Shown here piece after piece: positions 32,496-44,324 of a stretch of DNA of 64,000 nt (position 1 is its first letter; each line of letters opens with the position of its first letter). The stretch spans positions 647,001 to 711,000 of the forward strand of contig JAFCIZ010000010.1 in NCBI GenBank assembly GCA_017871115.1, written 5' to 3'. The DNA comes from Cunninghamella blakesleeana (Eukaryota > Mucoromycota > Mucoromycetes > Mucorales > Cunninghamellaceae). A program made the translations under genes and the position numbers. A model generated the notes under the pieces. The model was not told where the DNA came from and made no database searches. It saw nothing but the letters and a program-made list of their open reading frames with translations.

Positions 32496-35400
32496 TATTA
32501 TAATATTTCTTTAAAACAAAAAATAAGAAAAAAAGAGTAAAAAAATAAATAAATAAAAAAGACAAACTATTTATATTCCTGTGTAAAAAAAAAGCGCGTA
32601 TATCGAGAAAAAAAACTGCGGTTGCCATGATATATATGTGTAACCTTTTAATCTAAATCATTTATAATGTGCAGTCGTTATAAATTATACAGCTATTGAA
32701 TGAGAATTTTACTTGTTTGATTATTTTAGAATATTTATATACAATATTTATAAAAAGATTGTTGGAATGAATAATTATATATAAAATAATGTTCAAACGC
32801 GTTTTCAATCCTTTTTTTTTTTGTTTTTTGTTTTTTTTGATCACGAGAACTTTATGTTTTTGTTTTTATTTTTTTGGGGATAAATAATTCCTTTTATATA
32901 AATGATGATGGCTAAAGATATGTTTTTGTGGCGAAAACTACAATTGATCAAGAGGTAAAGGGTACTGTTTTCATAAATCTCATCTAAAATTTCAAAATAA
33001 AGGCGGTGCATTGGATGGTTGATAAAGATAGTAGGAAGATAGTTTTGTAAAAAGATATTGTAAAATTAAAACTTTTATTGTTGCTATTGTTAAATACTCT
33101 TTCTTTTTTCAAATATACGCAAACAATATTGACTATGGTGGTTTTAATTCATAAGCAACTGTATTCTTTTCTCTATTTTTTAAAATAACATATTTTGCTC
33201 AAGTGTTTCAGGTTTCATAGTGTACAAGTTCATGAATTTAGTTAATTGGTTAGATTTTACAAAAAATTAAAACGTTGAGTTACAAGTTATTTTAAAATAT
33301 TTTTTAAATACAAAAACAAGTATAAAAAAAACAAATCTATATTATTATTATTGTTGTTATTATGATTGCTATTATTTAAAAAAAAGGGAAAAAGGTGTTT
33401 AAAAAACTTGTTTATATGCTATATTGAAGCTAAGAAATTTTAGTGCATTTTTTGGTTTATCAGGAATTTATGAAAATTTTAAATAATTTTTTTTTTTACT
33501 TTTTTTTTTTAATGTTCTCAATGATAAAGTTATGGAAAAGCACATATAAGGTTCGTAATGAAACTCTAAACAACACTTTTCCCATTTATTGATAGATCTA
33601 TTGCTGGATATCCAAAAATATGGTTTTACACCGTTACATTACACTTCAACCAACACCTACACACACACACCTAGTTAAATATACACCTTTAATTCACCAA
33701 AATAGCTATTCTTAATGAAAACAGAATTATAGGGTATTATGTTCATCAGTTAAAGCTATACTTAATTAACATTTCCAAAACAATGGAAAACATTTTTTCC
33801 ATGCTTCCTAGTATGAAAAACATTAACCATTTACACTCATGCCCAATTCGAGATTTTTCTTAATGTGTTCATTGATTTAGAATTTATTTTCAACACCAGA
33901 CTCATTTTTTAGATTGATATTCTAGATTATATGAGTAACGGGTGAACCCATTTCATGCTAGAGTTAAGGGAATATAGATACTGATACCCTTTTATCCCTA
34001 TCGTTCAAAAGGTTAATCATAATAAAGGAGCATTTTATTAATGGAAAAAAAATCATTTCCTGTTTTCACTTTATCAAAATAGAAAACCATCACAACTACA
34101 GCTATGTATATTTATTATTGGATATAATTTTAATTAATAATAATAATAATATGTATGTATATACATATTATAATATATCTTGGCTATAATTTATTTCATC
34201 GTTTTTAATAGCAATTGATTGTTAAATATGAATATAGAATACAAAATAAAAATAAATATATTTTTAATAAAGAAGCGTAAAAAAACTCTAAATTAATTCA
34301 ATATATATCTCTCAATTGGCAATAAAAAAAAAAGAATAGATGGTAGGAGTTTGAAATTGATTCTTTTTTAAATATGGTAATTTTTTTTGATCAAAAAAAA
34401 TTTTCTTTTGCTTTTTCTTTATTTTATTGTTTTATGAAAAAAATACAATAAAAATAACTATACAAAACTATATCTAATAGTATAATAAACACATACAGAC
34501 ACACACACACGCACGCACACACGTACATACATACATACATATATATAATCCTATTACTAATAAATAGCATACAGCTATGAATAAAATGATTCATAATAAT
34601 CTATAATAAAAAAATAGAACGGCATATATATAAATATAAACAATAAAAAGATGATCTAGAGTAAATATAAACAATTTAATCAGAAAATTTAAACCTTATT
34701 TCAGTTATCTATAATTTTTCATTACACCATCCATACTTTTTTTTAAAAAATAATATGCCGACATATTAACAACTATTCTGATAATATCGTAATATGATCC
34801 AATATTATGTGTATATCATCCTTCCCCTTTTATACGTATATTTAAAACGATCTACCATTAAAATATATACTTGTTAAAAATAGAATAATCCCAACATCAT
34901 TGTTATATATATATATATTCTCATCATTCTTTTTTTTCTACAGAATAAACATATAAATAAAAATAAAGTTCATATAAACATATAAATATATAACAATAAT
35001 AACTTTTATAGATAGTACTATTGCGTAAATGTTGATCTACATATTTCATGTGAAAAGAAGGTTATTTTTTTTTAATGTGATACAATATACGTAAAAAATA
35101 AAAATAAAACAAAATAAAAAAGTTCCAAATTCATAAATAACAATGAAGAGGGGAAAAAAGAAAAAGTTTCAAACAAAACTAACTTTCTTATATTTCAGGA
35201 ACTACATAACTAGGCAATAAAATAATATTTAACTGTAATGGTTGCTATGATAATCTCTTTTTTTTTTAATTTTATTTTTTATAATTGTTGTTATAATGGT
35301 GATTTTTTTCATGAATGGATTAATAAATAAATAAATAAATAAATATTAATTATTACTTGGTCCTACATTTTTTTTTAAAACAATGAATTTCGGTAAAAAA

Positions 35401-36089
35401 ATAATAGTAATAATAATGATAATAAAAAGAGAAAAGGATCATATCCAAAAAAAGAAATTCTATCTCAAACGGAAATTGAGATTATATTAATAAAATCACC
35501 GCTCGCATTAAAAAAGATATTTTAATCCCAATAGTTACTACTAAAAAAGGTTGTTTTGAATAGATGAAAAAAAAAAAAACTGGTTATTAAACGGAAAGTA
35601 AACCGGCCGATAATAAATATATTCTTATTATAATAATAATTATTATTACATATGTATATACATATATTATATTATGTATATTGAATAATGATACTATTTT
35701 TTTCATCGTTTCTTAAAATAAATAAGATTACCCCGAATCAAGTACGTACATACATATACTCTCTTTTTATTTGTTATTTATCATTTATATATCTATGTCG
35801 CGTGATGTATATTCCACTCATGCGTATAATAACCATATAATAAAAAAAAAGAAAAAAAAAAAGGGATTCATCTTGATTGGCCTCTTCATCTTTATGTATA
35901 ACCCTTTTTGGTAATTTATAGCAGATGATGATTTATCTAGATTTAAGCTCCGTATTTTTTTTTCCATATAAATTGAACTAAACCTCCTTTCTTTCCTTTT
36001 TTCTTCTTTCTCTTTCACTTTTTTTCCATTACTTTTTTCATTTTTGTTATTATTACTACTGTTCTTTATTATATTTATATTTAATTATT
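32496..36089. other. 3.6-kb gene-free region
   Basis: No gene is recognisable on either strand. There are CA-type repeats (33657-33671, and 34497-34530 mixed with CATA), AT tracts, and scattered homopolymers. The slightly more GC-rich block 33540-34010 contains no open frame of note. The final 100 bases form the pyrimidine-rich leader of the PQ-loop gene. Confidence 0.5.
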
Positions 36090-37335
36090 ATGTCAAATAC
36101 TTGTTCACCTACAGTAGATGGTGTACCTTACATTCAGTGGATTTATGTAAATACAATAAATATATGTATAAAAAATGTTGGAAGCTTTTTCTTGCTTTTT
36201 ATTTCTATCCTATATTAAACGATTTTACTTTTTTTTTTTTAAAAAAAATATAGTTCTTATTTGGTGATTGTGTATATGGTTGGCAAGAGTGCCTTAGTCT
36301 TTTATTAGGATATCTTTCTATTTTTTGTTGGTTAAATGCACAAATGCCGTAAGTTTTTATTTTTTATATATATATTAAAAAAAACTTGACAAATTAGAAA
36401 TAGATTACTTAATTAGACTTTCTTCCTTTCTATTTTTTATTTTTCTAAATAGTCAAGTGATTAAAAATTATAGACTTGGTGATGCAGACTCCTTATCATT
36501 TTCCTTTTTAACTGTTTGGCTTATCGGTGATGTGGCCAATTTTATTGGATGTATTGCAACAAATCAATTACCTTTTCAATTATATCTATCTATTTATTTT
36601 ATTATCATTGATACCATTCTTTGTTTACAATGGATTTATTATGTGAAATATCCCGATAATCGATTACGTAGATGGGTAACCAATGATGAAGCCTCATTAA
36701 TTAAAAGAAGACCTTCAAATCAAAGCACTAATAGTAATGAATCCACTCGTTTATTATCGCCATCATTGCAAGATGATAATAAAAATTCATATCATTCCAC
36801 CTCTTCAACTACAAGAACAAAGAAGCAAACCACTTTATTCATGATTGGATTATTTAGTTTTTATTATACTCAATTTAATATGAATGCTTCTACTCTTACA
36901 ACATCTACCAGCACTTCTTCTTCCTCATCCTCAATGCATATGTTGGATGTATCAACAAATGATGATCAAGTAGTTTGGATTGGTCGTTTCTTTGCTTGGT
37001 TATGTACATTTTTGTATTTATCATCTCGATTACCCCAAATTGTTCGTAATTTCCAACGTCAATCTGTCGAAGGATTAAGTATGGCTTTATTCTTTTTCGC
37101 TGCTTCTGGAAATTTCACTTATTGTCTTAGTATTTTTACAAATCCTCACGCAACAAGAAAATCAATGTTGGAAGCCGTTCCTTATTTAATTGGTAGTGCT
37201 GGCACTTTGTGTTTTGATGCTACTATTTTTGGCCAATGGATTGCTTATAGACATCGTTCCTCTTCTGATAATAACAAGAATGATAATAATAATATTATTG
37301 ATCAATCTATACAACAAGAAGAAGAATTATATTAA
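36090..37335 (+). CDS. PQ-loop membrane transporter, Ypq/SLC66A1-like (344 aa, 3 exons)
   Basis: Exons: 36090-36146, 36254-36348, 36453-37335. The protein contains two PQ-loop repeats: one across the second intron (NAQMPQVIKNYRLGDADSLS) and one near the C-terminus (SSRLPQIVRNFQRQSVEGLS), each followed by an LxGDVxNF- or GNFTYCLS-type helix. Seven or so hydrophobic segments are visible, with a poorly conserved Ser/Thr-rich loop in the middle (about residues 125-190). This layout is that of fungal Ypq proteins and animal PQLC2, which move basic amino acids across the vacuolar or lysosomal membrane. Substrate and vacuolar location are inferred from the family. All splice sites are canonical and the frame is intact; the start fits the family's short N-terminus. 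Confidence 0.9.
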
Positions 37336-37653
37336 AAACAAATAACTATAATAACCTTGCTTTATTTTGATACCATTACTCTTTTTTAATATAATATATT
37401 TATATTTATACATATAATTTTATTTATATTTATTGTATAATAATTTATAATATATTTCATTTTTTTGTAAATAGATTTTTTCTTTATATTCAAATAAACT
37501 AATAATACCCAATTTTAAAGCATTAAGCCAAAAATAGATTTTAAATTCCGTCAATTTTTTTAATTTCTTTTGCCCATTGAATTTTTTTCACTTTATTACT
37601 CTTCTCTTTCTCTTTTTCTTTTTTTCAATTATAATAAAGTAAAATATAAAACA
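37336..37653. promoter_or_regulatory. Promoter region of the triple-SH3 gene
   Basis: These 318 bases between the PQ-loop stop and the next ATG contain the 3' untranslated region of the former and the promoter of the latter. A pyrimidine-rich tract (cttctctttctctttttctt) at 37602-37621 sits just upstream of the start codon, as is common in fungal promoters. No precise factor site can be named. Confidence 0.4.
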
Positions 37654-37931
37654 ATGGCTGGTACGTTTATCATATTATCATTATTTTTATTATAAATAAA
37701 ATAAAAACGTGTATATATTAAAATAGATATCGGCTCTTTCTTTTTCTTTTTTTTTTTTTTATATAAAAAAAATAGATACTGTTATAGCTCATCATGACTA
37801 TGAAGCTCAACAAGATGATGAACTTTCTTTAAAAAAAGGTGATATTATTCAAGTGACTGATTCTTCTAATACTGATTGGTGGGTTGGTAAAAACCAAGAT
37901 GGAAAAACTGGCGTCTTTCCAAGCAATGTAA

Positions 37932-37975
<44 letters not shown>

Positions 37976-40900
37976 CGTGCTATTTTCTAACACTAATATA
38001 TTGAAAACTCATTCAACAATACTTTCTTATTTTCTCTTTTTCTTTATATAAACTAGTTTGTTGAAGCTAACAAAGAACATGTAAAAGACAATAATGACGA
38101 AGCATCCATTCCAGTTGATTCAAAACCTATTCCTGAGAATAACCAAAACGATAAGGAGGAAGAAGTTACTGATGAACCTGCAGAACAAGGTAAAAAGAAA
38201 AAAAACGAATAATGGACAACAACGAAATAAAGTGTATATATATATATAGAGAGAGAGAGAGAATATGTGTGTGTGTTAATAGAGGATAATAGTATAGACT
38301 GTAAACAGAAGGAAGAAAATGAATGAGAGGAAAAAAAAATAACTATCATGCCATTTTTTTTTTCATTTTTTACAACTTTATATAGAGTGATGATACTTGA
38401 TAATTAACGACTATTATTTATTTTTTATTTATTTATTATTAGTAACCCATCCTATTGGTCGGGCACGTGTCATGGAGGATTATGCAATGCAAAATGACGA
38501 TGAAATAACGTTACATAAAGGTAGTATTATCACTCTTTATGAAAAATTGGATGATGATTGGTTTAAAGGTGAAATCAATGGAAAGCATGGGAAATTTCCT
38601 TCAAAGGTAAGTGCCAAGGAGAAAGTGAATAAACATATTAATAAAAGGAAAGAAGAGTTACAATATTTCATTAATATATATGCGTGTTTTTTTTTAATTA
38701 TTTTATTTTTAAAACGATTGTATGAATGATTATATAGTATGTTGAAGAAATTGATATTCCTGGACGTCCTGATATTGGTGCACCAAGCGGCGGCCATATA
38801 GAAAATAGTGGACCATCTTCATCATCTGAATCTAAAGTACCTGCTGGTGGATTTAAATTAGCTGCTTTTGGTGTTAAACAAGGAGGTATTGGAAGTGTCT
38901 TAGCCGGTGGATTTCCTACTCTTAAAAAAACATCAGCAGCTCAACCTGCAAAACAACAGCAGCAACCAGTTTCAACTTCCAATGATCGTCATGAACCATC
39001 CTCATCTATCCCTACTAGAACTTCCACCGTTGAATCTATCCACTCACCCGTTTCTACATCAAATGAATCTACTGATTCTCCCGTTAAAAAGTCGCAAGGT
39101 AATATAAAACTATAGGTTTTACAATTTTTTTTTAAAATAGAAATAGAAATGAATATTTATATTAATATATATATTTATTATTATTATTATAATTTTTTTT
39201 TTAAAAAAAAATGGTATTATAGTAAAAGCTATTGTTCTTCACCCATATGAAGCTGAAAATGAAGGTAAAGAAAAAAAAATATATATTAAAAAGCGATTTT
39301 ATAAATATACACGATAATATGATTTGATGGTTGATATATTTATATGTATTTTTTTTGTCTTAAAAATATAGATGAACTCAATTTAATCCGTGGAGAATAT
39401 ATTGAAGTATTAGATCAAAATTTAGAAGAAGATGGATGGTGGAAAGGTAAAAACGAAAAGAACCAAATTGGTATCTTCCCAAGTAATTTTGTCAAAGAAA
39501 TTGAATTGGATCAACATGCTGCACCACCTGTAAGAACATCTCGTAAATCAGTTACTTCAGTTGGTTCTACCACTAAAGCCTCTTCTTTTAACGATACTAC
39601 TATTAATGCTACTGCTGGTACTGGTACTGCTAGACCTTCATCTGTTCCATCCGTTTCAAGATTGCCCCCTTTGCCTGATACTCGTCCTAATACAATTGCT
39701 TCATCTCATATTCTTACTACACAACAACAACAACAGCAGCAACCATCTATTAAAGAAGAAGATGCCAATGACGACCAACAAGAAATCAATGATACTATAA
39801 AAGGACAAGAAGAAAAAGAAAGTGAACAAGAGCAAGTTGAAGAAAAAGAAGCACCTGCTCCTTTGGAAACTAAAGCGAATGATGAAAAAGAACAAAACGA
39901 AAATGTAGAATCCTTAAATGCTGATGGTAATTTTTATATAAATGTATATGTGTATACTATTTAAAGTGGAAAAAAAAAGATAAGAAATATTTTTTAAGAG
40001 AAAATAATAATAATAATGTAATATTGATTTTCTATTTTCTATTTCTATTTTTTTTATTTTGTTTTTGTACTAGAAAATACTACTAAAGATAAAGTGGATG
40101 AACAATTAAAGGATGACCGAAAACCTGAAGCATCTCCAGCAGTTGATATCACTTCTACTATTGCATCTCGACCAACTGAAATTCTTAACGCTGAACAAAA
40201 GGAAGAAGTGAAGGAAGAAAAAGAAGAAAAACAAGTACAAAAGGATGACGTAAAAGAAGTCGAAGTAGAATCAAAACCAGTAGATGAAACACCCAAAGAA
40301 GATGAAGACAAAGTAGTAGAAGAAGAACCTAAGGAAGAAGAAACTAAGGAAGATGAAAAAAAAGAAACTATTGCTTCTGCTAATGATGATGAAGAAAAAG
40401 AAGAAAAAGAAAAGGAAGAAGCAACACCATCAGCAGAAGAAGTACAGCAACAAAAACAAGAAGAAACGGAAACGGTCGAAAAGAAGAATGATTTTGGTAT
40501 TTTACCCACAGCAGGACCTAGATTAACCTCACCAGCTCGTGCAAGCCGACCTACTCAACGATCTACTCCTAGACGTCCTCCTACCACAGCTACTGCTACA
40601 TCTCATGAACCTAGTCAAACTGAATTATTACAACAAGAAATAGAAAAGGTAAATAAATAATTAAAAAAAAGTGGGAATAATATAAACAAATATAAAATAG
40701 GAGCGATTTGTATATATATCTATTTTATTTATTTATTAATTAATCAATTCATTTATTTAGACACCTGATGTGCCTGAAAAGAATGAATCAGCTGAAGAAT
40801 CAACTGTATCACCACCACCAAAACCCGTAAAGCCTATATTTGCTAAATTCCCTACACCTTTTGCTGGAATGGGTAACAATAATGAAAACCCATTAAAAAA

Positions 40901-41243
40901 TTTAAAACCTGTACAAAGAAGAATGTTTGAACCCGTTCCAGCACATGAATCTTCTGCCCAACATGATAATAACAATGACAATAATAATAATGATAATAGT
41001 GATACCGTCTCACCACCACCTAAACCAGCTGGCGTTAGAAATTTAGCTTCTCGTTTTGCTGGTATTCCTAGTTCTGGAGGTAATGACGTATTGGAAACGA
41101 AGTTGAAAAACTTTACAAAAAACGAAGTGGAAAAATTAAGAAAAGAATTGGCTCTCGAAAAATCTCAACGTGAACAATTAGAAGAATTGGTTCAATCTTT
41201 GGCGGATAAAATTGAATTATTACAGCAACAAATCAACTCTTAA
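37654..41243 (+). CDS. Triple-SH3 adaptor, CIN85/CD2AP-like layout (823 aa, 9 exons)
   Basis: Exons: 37654-37660, 37776-37927, 38057-38189, 38443-38606, 38738-39098, 39223-39264, 39372-39926, 40074-40648, 40761-41243; frame is continuous. SH3 domains lie at about residues 4-56 (DWWVGKNQDGKTGVFPSNF), 100-155 (DDWFKGEINGKHGKFPSKY) and 273-325 (DGWWKGKNEKNQIGIFPSNF); each keeps the ALYDY-like start, the paired Trp or Trp-Phe and the Pro before the last strand. A Ser/Thr/Pro linker, a very acidic Glu/Lys-rich stretch (about 460-600), PPPKP motifs and a C-terminal coiled coil (last about 45 residues) follow. Three SH3 domains plus a terminal coiled coil is the plan of CIN85/CD2AP adaptors, which link endocytic cargo and actin; that role is inference. 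The start codon sits in a 7-nt first exon. Confidence 0.87.
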
Positions 41244-42218
41244 TTTATACAATATCATTAATATTATTATTATTAACTATTTATATGAATAAAATATCAT
41301 TTTTTATTTATTTATTTATTTTATTTATAATGGTAATGGAATAAATAACCTTTAACTTTAAAAAAGCTATTTAAAGAAAAAAAAAAAAATAACAAAATAT
41401 ATATTCTATATGAATTATCAAGATAAAAATACATATGTTTTATTTATGATAGGTAATATATATATATATATATTATTTTTATTATTTTTATTATTTTTAT
41501 TATTTTTATTATTTTTATTATTTTTATTATTTTTATTATTTTTATTATATTTTATATTTTTATTTTTATTATGATGAAGTTGAATGTGTGTATCTTAATA
41601 TTGATGAAAAATTTAGACATGATAAATATTTTAAATATACACGACATTGTGATGATTATTGGCTAGTAAGATAATTTTTAATAAGTGGTATTCCCTAACC
41701 ATTATTCTCTCTTTCAATAGTAATTAGTTGAATGGATACTTAGGTGTTATTAATTGATTTAAATATACTATCGTCAGAAATTTTATTCAAAAGCAATAAG
41801 GGCTATAATAAAATTATAAAATACCACTTTTTCATAATAAGCAAAAAAAAAAAAAAAAAAAAAAAAAACAGATTAATTTAATTTTAATAAGTGGTACTTA
41901 TTAATATCAGATACAGAGCGTGGTCGTATATAATGTTTTAAATGCTTTTTTATTTTTTGGTTATTCGATGTTAATCATGTGTAAATGAAATAATGCTTGT
42001 TTATTACTTAATGATAATAAATGATTTAAACAACAGTTTTTTTTTTTTTTAAAAAAAATAATCTATATACATGGTTATATTATAGAATGAATAGTTTTTT
42101 ATTAAATATATTTCAATGATAAGTTGATTATTAAACTTGACAGCCATACGAATAAAACACTGATATTAATAGTTATTCCAAAAATTGTTATATAATACAA
42201 TAGACAGAGTTTTTTTTT
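41244..42218. other. Convergent intergenic with 9-mer tandem repeat
   Basis: It lies between the stop of the SH3 gene and the stop of the first F-box gene. There is a tandem repeat of the unit attattttt (about 41472-41550), an A run near 41844-41868 and a T-run/A-run junction near 42030. The stretch from about 41930 to 42215 reappears with changes at 47850-48105 next to the second F-box gene. Confidence 0.6.
41472..41550. repeat. 9-bp tandem repeat (attattttt)n
   Basis: About eight to nine near-perfect copies of a 9-base unit occur downstream of the SH3 gene. They end in a degenerate tattttt tract. The copy number is likely variable between strains. Confidence 0.85.
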
Positions 42219-44324
42219 TTAAGACCAAAAGTGATCCACAGAATTACAAATAAAATTTAAATCTACATTGGATGGGTATAGAGAGCTGTCGTTAGAAGTG
42301 TTTTGAGCTTTGATAGAATTCTTCGTTGAAATTTCTTTTACTTTAATATTTTTTATATAATAACGCTTATATTCAGGTGTACTTCTACATCGAGTATCAG
42401 TCCAACAGTCAAATAGATCATATTTTATATTGGATAACTGTAAATTACAAAGATTTAAATGCGGTACTGAAATAATAAAAGGATCAGATGTTGGAATGGC
42501 TGTAAACCATAAACCATTAATATAAAGTGACTGTAGATTAACCAGTGATTTTAAGAGCCGTGCCATATCACAGAGATTAAAACAAATACGACAGTTTCTT
42601 AAATTTAACTCCGTTAATCGATAGCATGGGCTAAGAAAATACGTTGTCTTATTACAAGTAGTGAGTTTTTGTTGCTGGAGATCCATTGATTGATCCTCCT
42701 GAATTAACCATAGATTTCTTACTTCTAATTTTTTGAGACCAGAGAAGGTAGATAACCAATCATAGATATAAAATTGCCTTTCTTTAGTTTGGTAATGGTA
42801 ATCCAAATAAAAATATGCATAAGCATATAAATATTCCACATTGTGATATAAAGAAGATTGCATCATAGGATTTCTGGATTTTTGATAAAGTAAGTATTGC
42901 AATGTGATATCTGGAGTAAGATCAAACTTTAACTGTAATGTTTTAAGATTCTGTAAATAGTTACGATATTGTGGTAAAAATTGATTTCGTTGTTCATTGG
43001 TAATTGAATTTTCAATAGCAAGTGATGTTTCCCAATCACCATTACTTCTTTCAATAGTAAATAAATCAAATGGATACTTGAATGCTGTTAGTTGGTTTGG
43101 ATGTTTTATTAACCATATTAAAAATTTAGTATGAGGCCAGTATTTTTGTTCATTAACGTTTTGGACATTATCAAATGTATATTGAATTTGTAACTCAGTT
43201 AAATAATCATAAGAAGTAATCAAGTCGCCAATAGTTGATTTATATTCAGTATAGCATGTATTCATTTCTGGAATATACCACAATAGTAGATTAAGGGTAG
43301 TTAAGTTTGGATATTTATATTGAATATATGTATAGCAATTTGGGTTATGAAGATAACAAAGATAAAGCTTAAGAGATGTTAATTGAGGTGCCGGGATGGT
43401 ATTGTTAATGATAGTTGCTGACGTTAACGTTGGGTCAGGTTGGTTGAGAAGGGTATTGGAGATATTAAAATTAAATTCAGAAAGAGTAAGATGAGTGAGG
43501 GATGGACAAGAGATTGAAATAGAATCCAAAGTTGCTTCATTAAATTCATAATAGCAAAAATGGCTTCTTATATTTTCTGTTTCAAAATCCAAATAAAGTT
43601 CTTTCAAATTGATTAAAGAGAGCGGTAGTTTCAAATAGTAGCTGTTAAAGGAAATAATACTTCCATCGAATCTATCGTCATCATTGTATCTTTTTGGTAA
43701 TTCGCAACCTCTTTGATCTTCTATCTTTAATAATTTGTAGTTACGTTCATCATCCGTTGCCATATCGTAATACTCCTCTATAGATAATACTGTGTATTGA
43801 GATACATCGATAGAAAGAGAAGTAACTTTATATTTACTGTTGATCAAGCTACTAGTATTTTTCATATGATCCATCCATCTTTTATCCATTTTTGTATAGG
43901 AGAGTGGTAAACTTTTTAAATGTCGCCAATAAATAGCATCCGATAATACTTTATAATTCTTTTCACCTATATCAGGAATATCATTTATCTGAGCAACAAA
44001 AGGACAGAGATTGATTAAAGCCACTAATCTATATGGATTTAGATTATGTATATATTGAGTGTAAAATATTATTTCCTTTATATAATGGCTTGGTGGTGTA
44101 TCATTGATAGTAGCCGTCTGTATAAATACAATAAATTTTTCTACTTGATTCGTTGAGCAAAGTTCTACTGATTTATAAAATTTTGGTTGACGCGTAATTT
44201 GGAACCACTTTTTGCAAACTAATGAGGCACGATGTAAATAACGTTGTGATAAAAATGAAAAAATACTTCCAATTATTTCATCAGGAAAACCATTGATGTT
44301 AAATTTTTCAGAAAGTTCACTCAT
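42219..44324 (-). CDS. F-box/LRR-like protein 1 (701 aa, intronless)
   Basis: The protein begins MSELSEKFNINGFPDEIIGS and has an N-terminal F-box at about residues 12-57 (FPDEIIGSIFSFLSQRYLHR, then SLVCKKWFQI), which would bind Skp1 in an SCF ubiquitin ligase. The remaining 640 residues show irregular leucine-rich repeats (for example LINLKELYLDF, SLTHLTLSEFNF, LTSLKLYLCYL, LTELNLRNCRI), the usual substrate-binding surface. Intronless F-box/LRR genes of this form are numerous in Mucoromycota. A close paralog is at 48109-50193; residues of about 20-110 are nearly identical between the two whereas the rest is clearly diverged. Target unknown. The frame is intact, and the start is the first ATG, 15-20 residues ahead of the F-box. 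Confidence 0.9.
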   Translation of the reverse strand: MSELSEKFNINGFPDEIIGSIFSFLSQRYLHRASLVCKKWFQITRQPKFYKSVELCSTNQVEKFIVFIQTATINDTPPSHYIKEIIFYTQYIHNLNPYRLVALINLCPFVAQINDIPDIGEKNYKVLSDAIYWRHLKSLPLSYTKMDKRWMDHMKNTSSLINSKYKVTSLSIDVSQYTVLSIEEYYDMATDDERNYKLLKIEDQRGCELPKRYNDDDRFDGSIISFNSYYLKLPLSLINLKELYLDFETENIRSHFCYYEFNEATLDSISISCPSLTHLTLSEFNFNISNTLLNQPDPTLTSATIINNTIPAPQLTSLKLYLCYLHNPNCYTYIQYKYPNLTTLNLLLWYIPEMNTCYTEYKSTIGDLITSYDYLTELQIQYTFDNVQNVNEQKYWPHTKFLIWLIKHPNQLTAFKYPFDLFTIERSNGDWETSLAIENSITNEQRNQFLPQYRNYLQNLKTLQLKFDLTPDITLQYLLYQKSRNPMMQSSLYHNVEYLYAYAYFYLDYHYQTKERQFYIYDWLSTFSGLKKLEVRNLWLIQEDQSMDLQQQKLTTCNKTTYFLSPCYRLTELNLRNCRICFNLCDMARLLKSLVNLQSLYINGLWFTAIPTSDPFIISVPHLNLCNLQLSNIKYDLFDCWTDTRCRSTPEYKRYYIKNIKVKEISTKNSIKAQNTSNDSSLYPSNVDLNFICNSVDHFWS

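Noticed and set aside
33983..34000. On the minus strand this reads close to the I-SceI homing endonuclease site (about 15 of 18 bases).
   Set aside because: A single near-match in AT-rich nuclear DNA with no endonuclease gene or intron nearby is most likely chance.
39561..40981. Several long frames in other phases across the SH3 gene (Leu-, Ser- or Phe-rich).
   Set aside because: They are shadows of the Ser/Glu/Lys-rich coding frame and have no domain.
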